A stretch of 64,000 nucleotides of DNA, taken from positions 66,669,251 to 66,733,250 of the forward strand of contig OX123188.2 in NCBI GenBank assembly GCA_944739405.2, in the 5' to 3' direction. The position numbers and the translations under genes were made by a program. Shown piece after piece: positions 12,934 through 24,284 of this stretch. Each line of letters opens with the position of its first letter. Within the stretch, counting starts at the first letter, position 1. Below the pieces are notes generated by a model. It ran no database searches. It was not told the origin of the DNA and saw only the letters and a program-made list of their open reading frames with translations. Source of the stretch: Euclidia mi. Taxonomy: Eukaryota; Arthropoda; Insecta; Lepidoptera; Erebidae.

Positions 12934-12950
12934 TGGCGCCTACGTGGGTT
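12934..12950 (+). other. Gypsy A primer-binding site
   Basis: TGGCGCCTACGTGGG begins one base after the 5' LTR. The TGGCGCC start resembles binding sites for lysine-type tRNA primers; the rest is diverged, so the exact primer is not certain. Confidence 0.7.
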
Positions 12951-13242
12951 ATTGTCTCGCTTTCCGTGCTCGAGTTCTCTTCTAGCAGGTCTCCATTATT
13001 GTAAGCGAGGAGGTGCGGCTACAGTGAACCGGTACGTATTGTTGTACTAATTGTCTACCTTTTAGTGTAACTACCTACTACGTACTAGTTCGCAATTTTG
13101 AATTCTAACGTTTTTTCTAATTAGTACTAACGGTCGAACTTTTACGCCTAATCGTAAAGTAGGCCATTTGTAAGGGCGGAACGCTTGCGCACTAAGTGTA
13201 GTGTGTAGTATATACTTACGCAGTTTATTTATTACATACACA

Positions 13243-14127
13243 ATGGGCTCACACCCCATAAAATACTTTCTGTTAAATAAAAGCGAGTTAGCTTACGAGG
13301 TTGCGATTAGAGGTGAGGAGCCGGCTACCTCTGTCCTAGGTCTGCGGAAGCAGCTCCCTAAATTACTGGAAGCCATTCCAAATGATGACATTTTGGAGTC
13401 GGGTCTAGCCATAGCGGTGGACTTCGAGGGCGCTAGCGAGGCCGTCTCTGAGCTGGCCAAGCGAGTGAATTTATTAACCATTTCTTACGACGCGAACCTA
13501 GCTAGGAGGTCTACCGCACTGCACAACCACATATTCCACAGACTACGTAGGATGGAACGTCCTACGGCGTATTCAAAACGAATTACCGAATTGTGCAGCC
13601 GGTTCGACAAACTCTCGGCGGAGCTGTCCGCCACTGAGCAATCAGCTGTTCGCTCCGCTGATGCTGTGGCAGAGGTCCAACCTGCGCCGTCTACCTCGAC
13701 GCAGGCAGGGTTAGCCCCAGTATTGCATTGCGAGCATTTGAGAGTTAGCGAACTGTCTAAGCTAAAATACGACGGTACGGGATGCGTCCGAGCGTTCCTA
13801 CAACGCGTAACCGAATACCAAACCGCGCGTAATCTACCTTCCACTAAAATGCTATCGTATGCCTCCGAAATATTCACCGGTAACGCACTTCACTGGTACC
13901 GCGGCCTAAAAGAATATTTCACTACATGGGAAGAACTCACAACTAAATTAATAGACGATTTCACACCGTACGATTATGACTACCGGTTACTAAATGAAAT
14001 CTGCCGACGTACTCAAGGTGCTACCGAAACTATAATAATTTATCTCTCGATAATGAATCAGCTGTTCGCTAGGCTGTCACCGTCAAAGTGATTGTCCGAA
14101 CGCGAAAAGTTAGACATTCTATTGCAT
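13243..14127 (+). pseudogene. Gypsy A gag, N-terminal part
   Basis: The first ATG in the open frame is at 13243 and gives about 282 codons. The middle and end contain the retrotransposon capsid-like block FLQRVTEYQTARNL and GNALHWYRGLKEYFTTW, typical of Gypsy gag. An in-frame TGA at 14089-14091 stops it; beyond the stop the frame reads on sensibly to 14127, where a DNA transposon interrupts it. Gag would form the particle shell. The interruption and the stop make it non-functional. Unit 2 does not contain this part. Confidence 0.85.
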
Positions 14128-15210
14128 CATAGCCCAAAAAGACAGGCCTGCTCGATTTGTCAAAATTCCTGGCAATTTTTGCCAAGGGTACGTCATCGGG
14201 AAAATATGATGGTTCTCAAACTTTTCGTATCACAATTTACCCACAAGTTTGTGGGTAAATTGTGAATTGACAAAGTTGCTTCAATTATCATAATATATAA
14301 AGGTACATACCTATGTTATGTTATACCTATTCGAAATAAAAAGTAAAGGCATATTATGAAAGAAAATATATAAAATAAAAAAGGAAAATAAATCAGTAAA
14401 ATCAATGTAGGTAAATAGGAGCTTCTAATAATCGATATTAATTAGGTGGTATAGCTTTTTTTTTTTTATTATGCGTAATTATGCTTTTATTTAGCTTTCG
14501 TAATCGTATATAATATATGTACGCAGATCTTAACATCGATTTTATAATGTCATTTTTGTGGGAAGCTTTTTTTTATGTCTTGATAGATGACATTTGCCAC
14601 ATACGTAAATATATAATTTTTATAACACAATGATTTTTCGTGGTAGGTACCTACTCAATATTTTTTATCCAATATTTTAAAAACATCCAACAGTTCTTTA
14701 CTTGGATATATTAAGTTGCCCGATATATTAAGTTAACCCATTTACTTTTACAATTCTTGTATATAACACATCACCATGAAGATAGAAAAGTTTGGGAATA
14801 TCAGTTAAAAATGAGTAAACGAGTGAACACGAGCGACTTTTTAATGTGTTGGAAAGAGAAAAGTTTTCAATAGCTGAGTACTTTGAATCTGTCAATGCTG
14901 TCACCGGAGTAATGTTGCCAGTACTGTAAATATATTGTACTCATTTAAATCGATAGGTTATTTGTATAAAAATATAAGGCCAGTAAGATTAGCATTGCTG
15001 AGCTCAAAATGTTATTAAATCGTAACAAATAACTATGAGATATGGACTTGTATGGTATTTTGTTCTTAAAAGATCTCCAATTAGATAATATTTACCCTAA
15101 ACAGCTTTTTTCAAAAAATGGCAATGAAAATGTGACGTCATTTTGACGTCATTTCGCCGACCCACGGCACGCTGTCACCGAAGTGAGCAGGCCTGTCTTC
15201 TTAGGCTATG
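14128..15210. mobile_element. TIR element inserted in Gypsy A gag
   Basis: The ends are 26-bp terminal inverted repeats starting CATAGCC and sharing AAGACAGGCCTGCTC, matching at 24 of 26 positions. The 8-bp target duplication TATTGCAT is present at 14120-14127 and 15211-15218. Removing the 1083 bp plus one duplication rejoins the gag frame. There is no open frame of note, so it is non-autonomous. An 8-bp duplication fits the hAT or P superfamilies; the TIR alone does not decide between them. A perfect 16-bp-arm hairpin lies at 14231-14264. Confidence 0.9.
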
Positions 15211-15686
15211 TATTGCATAACATACGTCCATGCTACTCGCTAGTGCTAGCTCCGTCAATATCTTCAATAGACAGTATAGCAACACTGCAGACATTATGTT
15301 TAAACTACGAACGGATGAAATGTTTGAACTCTCAATTCCGCGAACCGTATTATAGTAACGACACGTTGGCACCAGACCTAGCTTACACCAGTCACAAACC
15401 TAATAACCGAGCGCGTAATAATTCCTTCAATAATTATCCCGTTGCCACTATAGAGGGTACGACCGGAAAACCCGAATACACTGAGAACAACGAACCTAGC
15501 AATCCTAAGTCTAAACCTAGCTCTGTCGCTCTAGTCACGTCCAAGTACTGCCTGCGCTGCCGTATCAATGATCACAGTTTGAATGAGTGCAAACGCGATC
15601 GGTTTGCAATTTGCTTCAAGTGCGGCCGTAGGGATGTGACATTCCCTAACTGCCTGAACTGTAAATCTTCGAAACCAAAAAACTAG
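15211..15686 (+). pseudogene. Gypsy A gag, C-terminal part with zinc knuckles
   Basis: The gag frame resumes after the inserted TIR element and runs to the TAG at 15684-15686. It ends in a nucleocapsid-like region: a CX2CX4HX4C knuckle (CLRCRINDHSLNEC) followed by a second cysteine cluster (CFKCGRRDVTFPNC) in which the expected histidine is not at its usual spacing. This region would bind the element's RNA. The next frame (pol) starts in a different phase, consistent with a -1 frameshift between gag and pol. Confidence 0.85.
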
Positions 15687-15703
15687 TTGGTCAGGGTCGG
15701 GGC

Positions 15704-16603
15704 GTGTCAAAGCCTAAATTAGGTTCTACAACCTATTCAACCAATTTTGACAAAGATGATTGGAGAAATTGGCTAAACACTCTAAAAGTGTATTTCTCTA
15801 GTTATTCCGTCGCCTCGATCCTGGATAATAAACCTAAAAATGACCTACGGCCCTATGTTAACGTAACAATTAACAGTTTACCTATTTGTGGATTGCTCAA
15901 TTCCGGTTCAGCCATTACAATTTTAGGTAACAACTCCCATATGGAGCCAATGACTAAAACCGGGTTAGAAATACAGCAGTGTCACAACACTAATTCCATT
16001 CGGTCCGCGGGTGGAAATATATTGTTGCCGCGCGGTTTTATCAACTTACCCACTACTTTTAATAATCAAACCCACTTATTGAAAGCTTATATTATTCCAG
16101 AAGTTACAAGTAATTTAATTTTAGGCATCGATTTCTGGAAACTATTTAAATTACTGCCTAACCATATCGCATCCGTATGCATGTCTAAAACATTGCCGTG
16201 TAGTGCGTTAAGTGAAAATAAGCTAAGTAACACGAACGTATTGCAATCTTTTAGTGAGTTGAGTGAGTCACAACAAAGAACGGCTAAGTTAATTATAAAG
16301 CAATACGAGTTGATTCCTACTGGAAAAACCGGGTTAGGACGAACTCACTTAATAGAAAATGCAATAGACACTGGCGATTCTGCGCCGATACGCCAAAGAT
16401 ATTATAGGTTACCGCCGGCGAAATTAAAAATAATTATTGACGAATTAGACGAAATGCTTGCATTGGGAGTGGTAGAAAAATGCGAAAGTCCGTGGTCGTC
16501 ACCAATTTTACTAACGCCTAAGAAGGACGGTAAACTAAGGTTTTGTTTAGATAGTCGGAAACTTAATTCTATTACTAAAAAAGACGCGTACAAACTACCA
16601 TAA
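15704..16603 (+). pseudogene. Gypsy A pol: protease and start of reverse transcriptase
   Basis: Residues 52-75 form the aspartic protease flap region, but the catalytic motif reads N-S-G at residues 66-68 (AAT at 15899-15901) where D-S-G is expected, so the protease is predicted dead. A second protease motif, LILGIDFW, follows. From about residue 230, the reverse transcriptase fingers appear (SAPIRQRYYRLPP, PWSSPILLTPKKDGKLRFCLD). TAA at 16601-16603 ends the frame; the same phase continues beyond it, so this is a single stop mutation. It lies outside the duplicated unit. Confidence 0.9.
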
Positions 16604-18082
16604 GTATCCGAAATTTTAGACAACCTTAGGAACGCTAGATATCTAAGTAGTATAGACTTATCTAAGTCCTTTTGGCAGATGCCTCTTCGTGAATGTGATC
16701 GTGATAAGACTGCGTTCTATGTGCCTACTAGAGGAACATTTAGATTTGTGACTATGCCGTTTGGTTTAACGAATGCACCTGCGACACAACAGCGTTTGGT
16801 GGATCACTTGTTTACGAACAGTCCTGAGTTCGAAAACTCTGTATTCGTTTTTTTAGATGATATCGTGCTTATATCGCCATCTTTTAATGCTCATGTGTTA
16901 CTATTAAATAAAGTATACGAAAAATTAAAATCGGCCAACCTTACCATTAACTTAGAAAAATCTAAATTCTTCCGTGATGAATTGAAGTACTTGGGCTACG
17001 TAGTAAACTCTAAAGGATTACAAGTAGACCCATGTAAGCTGGAAGCCATTCTTCAATATGCTACGCCTAAGAATAAAAAAGAAGTCAAAAGGTTCTTAGG
17101 CATTGCATCATGGTATCGGCGATTTATACCTAATTTTAGTACTATTGCCGGTCCTTTGAACAAACTTACTTCTACCGGTAAGAAAGCTGCACCATTCCAG
17201 TGGTCGGTGGAAGCTGATGACTCGTTTTGTAAACTAAAACAATTGTTAAGCTCCGCACCAATATTATCGTGTCCCGATTACGAGAAACCTTTTCAAGTTC
17301 ACACAGATGCGAGTGCGAGCGGCATCGGTGGGTTACTTACACAAGAAATAGATGGCGTGGAACTACCTATCGCTTACATGAGTAGGTCACTAAATGCACA
17401 GAAACAAAACTACAGTATAACAGAATGGGAGACATTAGCAGTTCTAATAGCCCACGAATATTGGCGCTGTTATTTATATAACGGGTTAAAGTTTGTTGTG
17501 TATACTGACCATTCCGCACTGAAATGGTTCCTAAACTTGAGCAACCCGACTGGTAGATTAGCTCGGTGGTCGGTTCGTCGGTCAGCCTTTAACTTCGAAA
17601 TAAAGCATCGGCGCGGCGCAGGTAATATTATAGCCGATGCATTATCACGATCCCTACCTGTAAATATATTTAACGCGAATAATAATAACGTGAATGACCC
17701 TAATGTTGACACTGATCAATGGTATTCAGCCACCTACAATGGTTGTTTATCTTTGCCTAATGACTATCCAGACTATTCTATTAAAAATAATAAATTGTAT
17801 CATTTGATTAAATCTAGGTGTATGCTACGTAAGGAGTTCGAATGGAAAGAAGTACTACCTTCTTCTGATCGAAATAATGCCATATTAGAGAACCATGCTG
17901 AACCCACTTCGGGGCATTTCGGTATATTTAAAACTTACAAGCGCTTAGCACTGCGTTACTATTGGCCCAAAATGCACGATGACGTAGTTAAGTTCATAAA
18001 TTCTTGCGACACTTGTATCGCGCACAAACATCAGAACCATGCACCATTGGGAACCATAGGACGACCCAAAGTGTGTTCATGA
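16604..18082 (+). pseudogene. Gypsy A pol: reverse transcriptase, RNase H, integrase zinc domain
   Basis: This continues the pol phase after the TAA. It contains the palm motif VMPFGL-like VTMPFGLTNAPAT, the catalytic F-L-D-D (about 16850-16861), RNase H blocks VHTDASASGIGG and YTDHSALKWFL ending at DALSRSL, and the integrase HHCC zinc region (HFGIFKTYKR, CDTCIAHK). It ends at TGA 18080-18082, where units 2 and 3 lineage sequence (37735) has CGA and reads on. The left edge of the tandem unit, 16891, falls just after the F-L-D-D motif. Confidence 0.93.
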
Positions 18083-18912
18083 CCCTTCCAAACCATTAGT
18101 GTAGATTTGGTGGGGCCACTACCCGTCACAAGAAAACAAAACGCCTACATCTTCGTAGTAACTTGTTGTTTTAGTTAATACTGTCTTCTTTTTCCTATCA
18201 GGCGCGCAACTGCTGCAATAATAACAAATATTTTGGAAGAAAAAATATTTTTAGTTCATGGTATACCATCTACAATTATATTGGACAATGGTAAACAGTT
18301 TGTCAGTGCTACTTTAAAAGCTATGTTGCGCAAGTACAAAATCCCTAATCTTCATTATACTCCTAAATATTCCCCACATGCTCAATACGGTCGAACGCTA
18401 TAATAAAACCATTGGTTCTACCTTACCGGCGTTTGTAGGAAATGACCAGAGATTATGGGACAAATACTGCAGTTAATGAAGTCACGGGCTATACACCTAG
18501 TTTTTTAGTCTATGGACGTGAATTAGTTCCATGCGGCTCACACTATGTCGACACGGACGCTGATGATATAGTATACATACCTAGGGACGATTACGCAGAA
18601 AACATAGGTCACTTATCAGGCATATTTGACAAAGTTCAGGCACTCCTCATTCAAGCTCATGCTAGGAATTCCCAAACGTATAATTTACGCCGTAAACCAG
18701 CTGAGTTTAATGTGGGAGACACTGTGTGGAAAAGGACTTTTTATCAGAGCGACAAGGATAAGTCCTTCTGTAAGAAACTAGCCCCTAAATTCGTGAAGTG
18801 CACAGTGATTAATAAAAAGTCGCACCTCGTTTACGAGTTGTCGGACGCGTCTGGAAATTTTATTGGGTTTTGGCACATAAAGGACCTAAAACCTATACAC
18901 TATGGTGCCTAA
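18083..18912 (+). pseudogene. Gypsy A pol: integrase core and C-terminus
   Basis: After the TGA, the frame shows SVDLVGPLP with the first integrase aspartate, then a stop at about 18176-18178. A further segment has ILDNGKQFVSA with the second aspartate. The third residue sits in V-E-R-Y-N in a shifted phase near 18390, so a small indel separates it. The last open part (18442-18912) is the integrase C-terminal region, with a chromodomain-free tail ending LKPIHYGA. All three acidic residues can be seen, but no continuous frame joins them. Confidence 0.85.
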
Positions 18913-19058
18913 CTATTTGTTACAAACCGTAGAAGACTTTCCCTTCCTTCTCTCTATATGCCGTCTTAGCTTGGACAGTAGCGGACTCATAGACCTAACG
19001 CAGCTAGTCGGATTTTCCTTGTTAGCCACGTAAAATCCTCTCCTAAGGCGGGCGGTAT

Positions 19059-19766
19059 TGTAACGTATGTCCGGTACTAACCGCGTTTGCGTCACTGTAC
19101 CGCCCATACGCTCGGCCAATCAGAGAAGGCCATCGTCCGCGCTCGTGAGTTTTGCCCATATTTGGTAACGCGCCGACACGAACTCTGATGGAGGGCCCAG
19201 TATATATAGGGGCCGACAGAGAGACCGGCATCCCTAATTATTGTTACCGTGCCTACGGTACTACTTCATATGCGTATCCTGGTCCCAGCTGTGGGTATGT
19301 TACTACATTTACTGCGTTAGCGTACTGCCCATCTCTCTACCTGCTAGCTGAGGCCGGCTGACGCCGCCTGCCTGACTCTATTGGTTGTGGCTCTCCTAAT
19401 GCTGCTTTCCTTCAGGTTCCAGGTTTACCTTAAGCTCCGGTCTACGCTACCTAGACCGCTACACCTGCTGCATCGCCTTCGGCGTCACCTCTGCCAAAGA
19501 GTCTGGCCTGCCCCGCTCATCACCCACACACTGCCGGCACCTGCCAGCTGAGCCAACGGCCTGCGAGGATCTGCCGCTACGCGCAGCCCTTCGAGCAACC
19601 TGCCCTGCACACTACCGGAGGGAACAGCGTGGGAGACTGCAGCCCTTAGTGTTCAGGCCAGTGTCGTGTTGTTGGTCGGTCATACTCGTGCAAGGGAAGT
19701 GAGACAATACTCGGCAATAAACGCATCTATGACCTCTTCTGCGTTTTACTACCGGAACCCGTTACA
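19059..19766 (+). repeat. Gypsy A 3' LTR
   Basis: It starts TGTAAC directly after a purine-rich stretch (AAGGCGGGCGGTAT) that would prime plus-strand synthesis, and it ends GTTACA. A TATATATA motif is at about 19200-19208 and an AATAAA at about 19716. It is followed by the GCCT target duplication. Confidence 0.93.
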
Positions 19767-21290
19767 GCCTAGAGTGGTCAAGGAAAAGTTAAAATAATGA
19801 GTTTTTCCAGTACTGAGGGTGAGACGATTCCTAGCCAACCAATTAGTGACTGAGTTAAGACTGGACTGAGCACTCGCGAACGCTGATTCCCAAGTATCAC
19901 CATAAGATGTGAGAGCAGTATCGTCGGCGTACGTAAATATAGTGTTATTATGTAGCTGAGATTGACAGAGGTCGTTAATATATAATAAGAATAACGTAGG
20001 TCCCAAGATACTACCTTCTACAGGTGTAACTTCTCGCTGGGACTCCATTTTTAACAGGAAGCTTATCGCTACAGTAATTACCGATCCTAACACATTGTCG
20101 CCTGTTGTCAAGATAGGTTTTGAAGAGGGATAGTTGAGTACCTCTGATCCCGACTTTTTCGAGCTTTGCGGAAAGGATAGAGACTGAAACTGTGTCAAAA
20201 GCCTTACCAATATCCAAGAAAACACCTATAACTTTTTGTTTGTGGTCAAGCTTAGCTACTGTTACGTTGGTTAGGTCTAGGACTGCGTTACTCGTAGATC
20301 CAGACTGAAATCCGTATTGTCGTGGGGAGAAAACTTGGGTGTGCTCTAGAAATTTGACGAGCCTGTTATTCATTAATCTTTCCAGTAGTTTGGAAAGAGT
20401 GGGTAAAATAGAGATGCGTCGATAGTTATGCGGCTGGTCTCTATCACCTCTTTTGTGTATAGGGTGAACCACTGCAAGTTTAAAAGCTTCTGGAAATGTA
20501 CCCGTTCTAAATGAAAGATTACATGTGAGAATGTAATAGGTGGTATCAGATATTCTTTAAATCTTTTGAGGAACATACCGGATATGTTGTCGCTACCAAC
20601 TGTACAATCACTTCTCAAGTTCATTATAAGAATCTCAAGTTCAGACTCATCTGTTTCTAATAAGGCAAGTGTATGTTGGTTACTAAAGATTATGTAACGG
20701 GTCTGAATCGTGTTAATGAACGAAAAGAAAGATGAAATACCTTTCTATTTTTCCGACGTTTCGGCATGGGTTACACCAGCCGTGGTCACGGGATGACTGA
20801 TGTTCGTCAGCGCTGCCTCCGAGAAGTGCGGGTTTTGGAAACTACCCTCACTTGGTCTTCACAATTATTAACATTTATATGTTCGGAACTGTCGGTACTT
20901 CGACACACGGTATGTTGGTTATATAGAAGGATGTCTAACGGTTGCGAACAGCGATTGACAGTGGCTGCATTATCGGCTTGTGATCGTCCAATATCAGCGA
21001 TGTATAAGTTAACTTCGTTCACCGAGCGTATTAGGTCAGATGATGAAAGAAGTGCGAGAGGCTGCTCTGTGTTTTTGACTGTGTGCGTGATAGATTTTAT
21101 GGCTTGCCAGACTTTTTTAGTATTACTCTTTGCATTATCTATTTGACGTTTATTATATTTTATTTTAGTAGACTTAAGTAAGTTAGCACAGTAGTTCCTA
21201 TACCTTTTAAAAGTTATTATTAAAATCTCGTCATTTGGGTTATTTTTTAGTTTTAGATGTAAGTGATCCCTTTTACACAAGCATTTTTTT
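19767..21290 (-). pseudogene. LINE ORF2, upstream part (reverse transcriptase)
   Basis: Read on the minus strand: a linker region (20807-21280, KLKNNPNDEILIITFKRYRN block), then reverse transcriptase with NYRRISILPTLSKLLE, FLDIGKAFDTV and the catalytic Y-A-D-D at about 19975. The phase changes near 20040, where roughly 20 extra bases split the conserved P-Q-G-S-I-L-G-P loop, so the gene is frameshifted. Between about 20690 and 20825 an unrelated insert interrupts the linker. The gene continues across Gypsy A to 12221. The endonuclease domain was not found, so the copy is probably 5'-truncated. Confidence 0.88.
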
Positions 21291-23497
21291 TTCGAGATAA
21301 ATTACGGCAATCCTTTATCATACAAATCGAGGAATGAGCTGTGGCAATTTGGTCTAAATCCTTAATTATGTCCTGTATACAATTGAATTTTTGCGTCGAA
21401 TTGTGTAACTATGCAGTTTGAGTGACGTTGATAATTATAGTTAATAGGTACAATAAAAACTCTCATCCCAGGAATAAATAAAAATATGGAGTGATAAACT
21501 GAAACTATCATCGTATTGTCGAAATAGCAAGTAAGACAACTGTGGCATATAGACGGGTGAATATTGTTGTTGCGGCAAGTGATCTGTAACATAATTATAT
21601 TTTAGTGTGACTGTAATTGAGTATGAGTAAGTGAATGTATACGTGTAATAAATTGAGTAAATGTGTAGAAAAATGCTAAAATAATGGTAAAAAATGTGGT
21701 TTTAAATAGAACATGCAAATAGCTTAAGATATGGTATGAAGTAACATAGTCATTGTTGCTTTGACAATAGCGTAAGACACTTTTCTGATATTATATGAAT
21801 TGGTTTCTCGCCTGCGCTTCTACGCACTAAGATCTTTCCGTTTCAGTACCAACATGCGTAGTTGAGGATCTTAGCAAGTTGACGGGTAGTATACGACAGT
21901 TTTTTCATAGCCGGTGGTAGGTGTTCGTAAATTTTCAGAAAAATTCACAATTTTTCAAAATAAATTATCCAGGTAGGCAGTTTGTGACAAAAATAGTTCC
22001 AAAAAGAGAGAGTATGCCGGGGTTCGGACTCGTGTGCGCCTCTACTGCAAGCGCCTCCTTAGTGGGTACGACTGAGCAAGCTTTATTCAAAGTGTTGAAA
22101 TAAACCACTATTTTGCAATAATCAGCAGCAAGATAAAGCTTAAGTTGTAGTTGTCGCCATGCTTATGAGGTTAAAGTCCAAATCCAACAACTTCTATAAA
22201 TATCTACCGACAGTTTGCATATTCAAATCACTTATTTATCAATTTTTTAATGATGTTTTCATAATGTTTTTGCACACAATTGTCACTGTTATGTTTATTT
22301 ACACTGTGTAAACTTTTATTTGTACATAAAGTCACTTTTGACACTGTTTTTGTAATTAAAACTGAGACAGCTAGTAATACGCGTGCGTGGGCGGTGGTGT
22401 CACGGACGAGAGGGGAAACTCGAAGGAAATTCGAAGTAAACGATTCGTAATAAACAAAAACAAACACAACAAAGAACTAGTTCAACAACCTTATTGTTAA
22501 ATACAAACAGCCCGTCCAACTTCTATTAACTAACTAACTGTAAAGAAATAACTTTTAAAAGTTAACAAGGAGAACTGTGAGACTGAACTATTAAACAATA
22601 AAATGGTTTTGTACATTTGGTCTCCAATATCGAAGGCAGAGTATTAGTGCTTAAATCCTTTTAATCTACAACGAAAGAATGAGATGTGGTTATTGGAAAT
22701 GGCAATTTTGTAAAGGTTTGTGAAGATTGTTAACTGAATAAGGTCGGTTGTACTATCGATTTTGATTGTGACTCAAAAGACAATCCAATTACAGGAGATA
22801 TAGCGGAGACGCTCTTATAAGATTGCAATACAACGTTCGTTAAATAAAAATGTGCGCAGAAATGCACTGGTTACTTTGTTTCTTCGACTGCTTAATTGGC
22901 GTATTGAACTATTTTCGAATTACCAATGTAATGGAATGCGTCTAAACGACAATATATAAATTTTTAGATTTATAATTTCAAAGGACAATGCCCATTTTGC
23001 TATATCCTTGGGCCTGACGTTACAGTTATGAAATTAACATTATTTTTTAGAGAATTATGCCAAGTCTAATGTAAATTAATTTCATTTAAATTGGCAATGG
23101 CACATCTTTGCATTTGAATTCACAGTCGAGTTAGGTTAGAATTAGCTTGATTATGACTTTATGATAGTTTTAAAATAAGATTTTATTCGATTGCTTTGTA
23201 AATAGATAATGATAATAGATAGTGATGATAGTTTTACATGCAGAATCGTCATATTATGTTTACCTATACAGTATATACATACTTACTGTTTATTACCTAT
23301 AAGAATGGAAGTCAAAACTTAATAATATTAAAAATATATTTTAATTATTGGTGCTCAAAAATACTTGTTAATAATGCTTTGCAATACTGCTGATATTGCA
23401 ATGCTTTTTAGCATATTGCAATATAATCTGATACTTAAAAAGGTAGTTTTGGAATAGAAAAATAAAACATCTTTTTCTTATGTAATTAATTCATATA
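21291..23497. other. AT-rich non-coding gap (unit 1)
   Basis: No supported gene. The unit 2 counterpart (40946-43159) differs by small indels, for example four bases near 21593 and two near 22328. A short GC-richer stretch at 22380-22440 has no known motif. The 3' end of the DDE transposon should lie within this gap, but I could not locate its terminal repeats. Confidence 0.5.
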
Positions 23498-24284
23498 TTA
23501 TTTTTCATCTTCATATATAATCAAAGTATCGTCTAGGAAGTATGCAGGAGCTAAAATATCTTCTGGATATCTGGCCCAACTTAAATACCAGATTATTGAC
23601 ATTGTATGCGCACAACAGCCTACTGTGCGTCTGCCAACAATGCAATTACAATAATACTGCAATATTGCTTGCCTGCCAGTTAGAGAACTGTCTACTAAAA
23701 TATATATAAAATAAATCCTTTTACTTATATGTCGAGATTGTATTTTTCCTCGCAGTAACCATGTGGTATTTGATGTAGACAGCTCTCTTAACAAACTATG
23801 ATCAACCTCTCTGCACACTTCTATCACATAGGAGCCATCTGCCCTTACATGTTCTCCATAATAAGAACGTGCTTGTCGGATTTGGTATGTACCTAATGAA
23901 ATTAAAATCAGTTCATTATATGTAAGTCGGGGAAAATCTGTTACAACATCATTATTTATAATTGTTGGATTATAATTAGCTCTCCTTTTAATTAAATTGT
24001 TTTCTAACACATAATTGGCTAATCTATTTTCAACATACATATTTTGATTTAAGAGCTGCAGAATTTCCCCAGCATCATCACGGTCAGTTAAAACAGGGTG
24101 AAATGAATTTATAAGAGCAGCAGCTACTTTAAAATCTTCCATTAGATGTCTGGATGCAAGGTTAACAAAGTCCTACCGTAGAAGTTTATAGTCTCTTTTG
24201 AATCTACCATTAACAACTTCTACAACCCAGCGGCAGATTGTAACTGCTCTTGACTTATTTGCCTCTATTGTTCACAGTTGTCTT
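23498..24284 (-). pseudogene. DDE transposase, C-terminal part (unit 1)
   Basis: The first part (24143-24284) contains the likely third catalytic residue in RWVVEVVNGRFKRDYK, followed by an in-frame TAG near 24177. The 23498-24142 frame (214 codons) carries a C-X-C...C-X-H cluster (YCNCIVGRRTVGCCAH) resembling a SWIM zinc finger, then SIIWYLSWARY. The end reads DDTLIIYEDEK here but DEYFDYI in unit 2 because of a one-base indel near 23528. A DDE_Tnp_4-type transposase with a C-terminal SWIM-like finger is my reading; the group assignment (PIF/Harbinger or ISL2EU-like) is tentative. Confidence 0.75.

Larger units (their letters stand above)
12222..19766 (+). mobile_element. Gypsy A: complete but inactivated Ty3/Gypsy element
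   Basis: Two LTRs (12222-12932 and 19059-19766) both start TGTAAC and end GTTACA. They differ by roughly a dozen substitutions and two short indels. The 4-bp sequence GCCT flanks both sides (12218-12221 and 19767-19770), marking a single integration into the minus-strand LINE. Order inside: primer-binding site, gag, protease, reverse transcriptase, RNase H, integrase, as in the Ty3/Gypsy superfamily. The element is dead: gag is split by a transposon and has a stop, pol has stops and frameshifts, and the protease aspartate is lost. Its 3' half recurs in units 2 and 3. Confidence 0.95.

Noticed and set aside
13201..13242. Gag start at a GTG at 13201
   Set aside because: A eukaryotic retrotransposon gag would start at an ATG; the first in-frame ATG is at 13243.
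20766..21146. 126-codon plus-strand frame present in both units
   Set aside because: It is the antisense shadow of the LINE linker; its duplication follows from the segmental repeat, not from selection.
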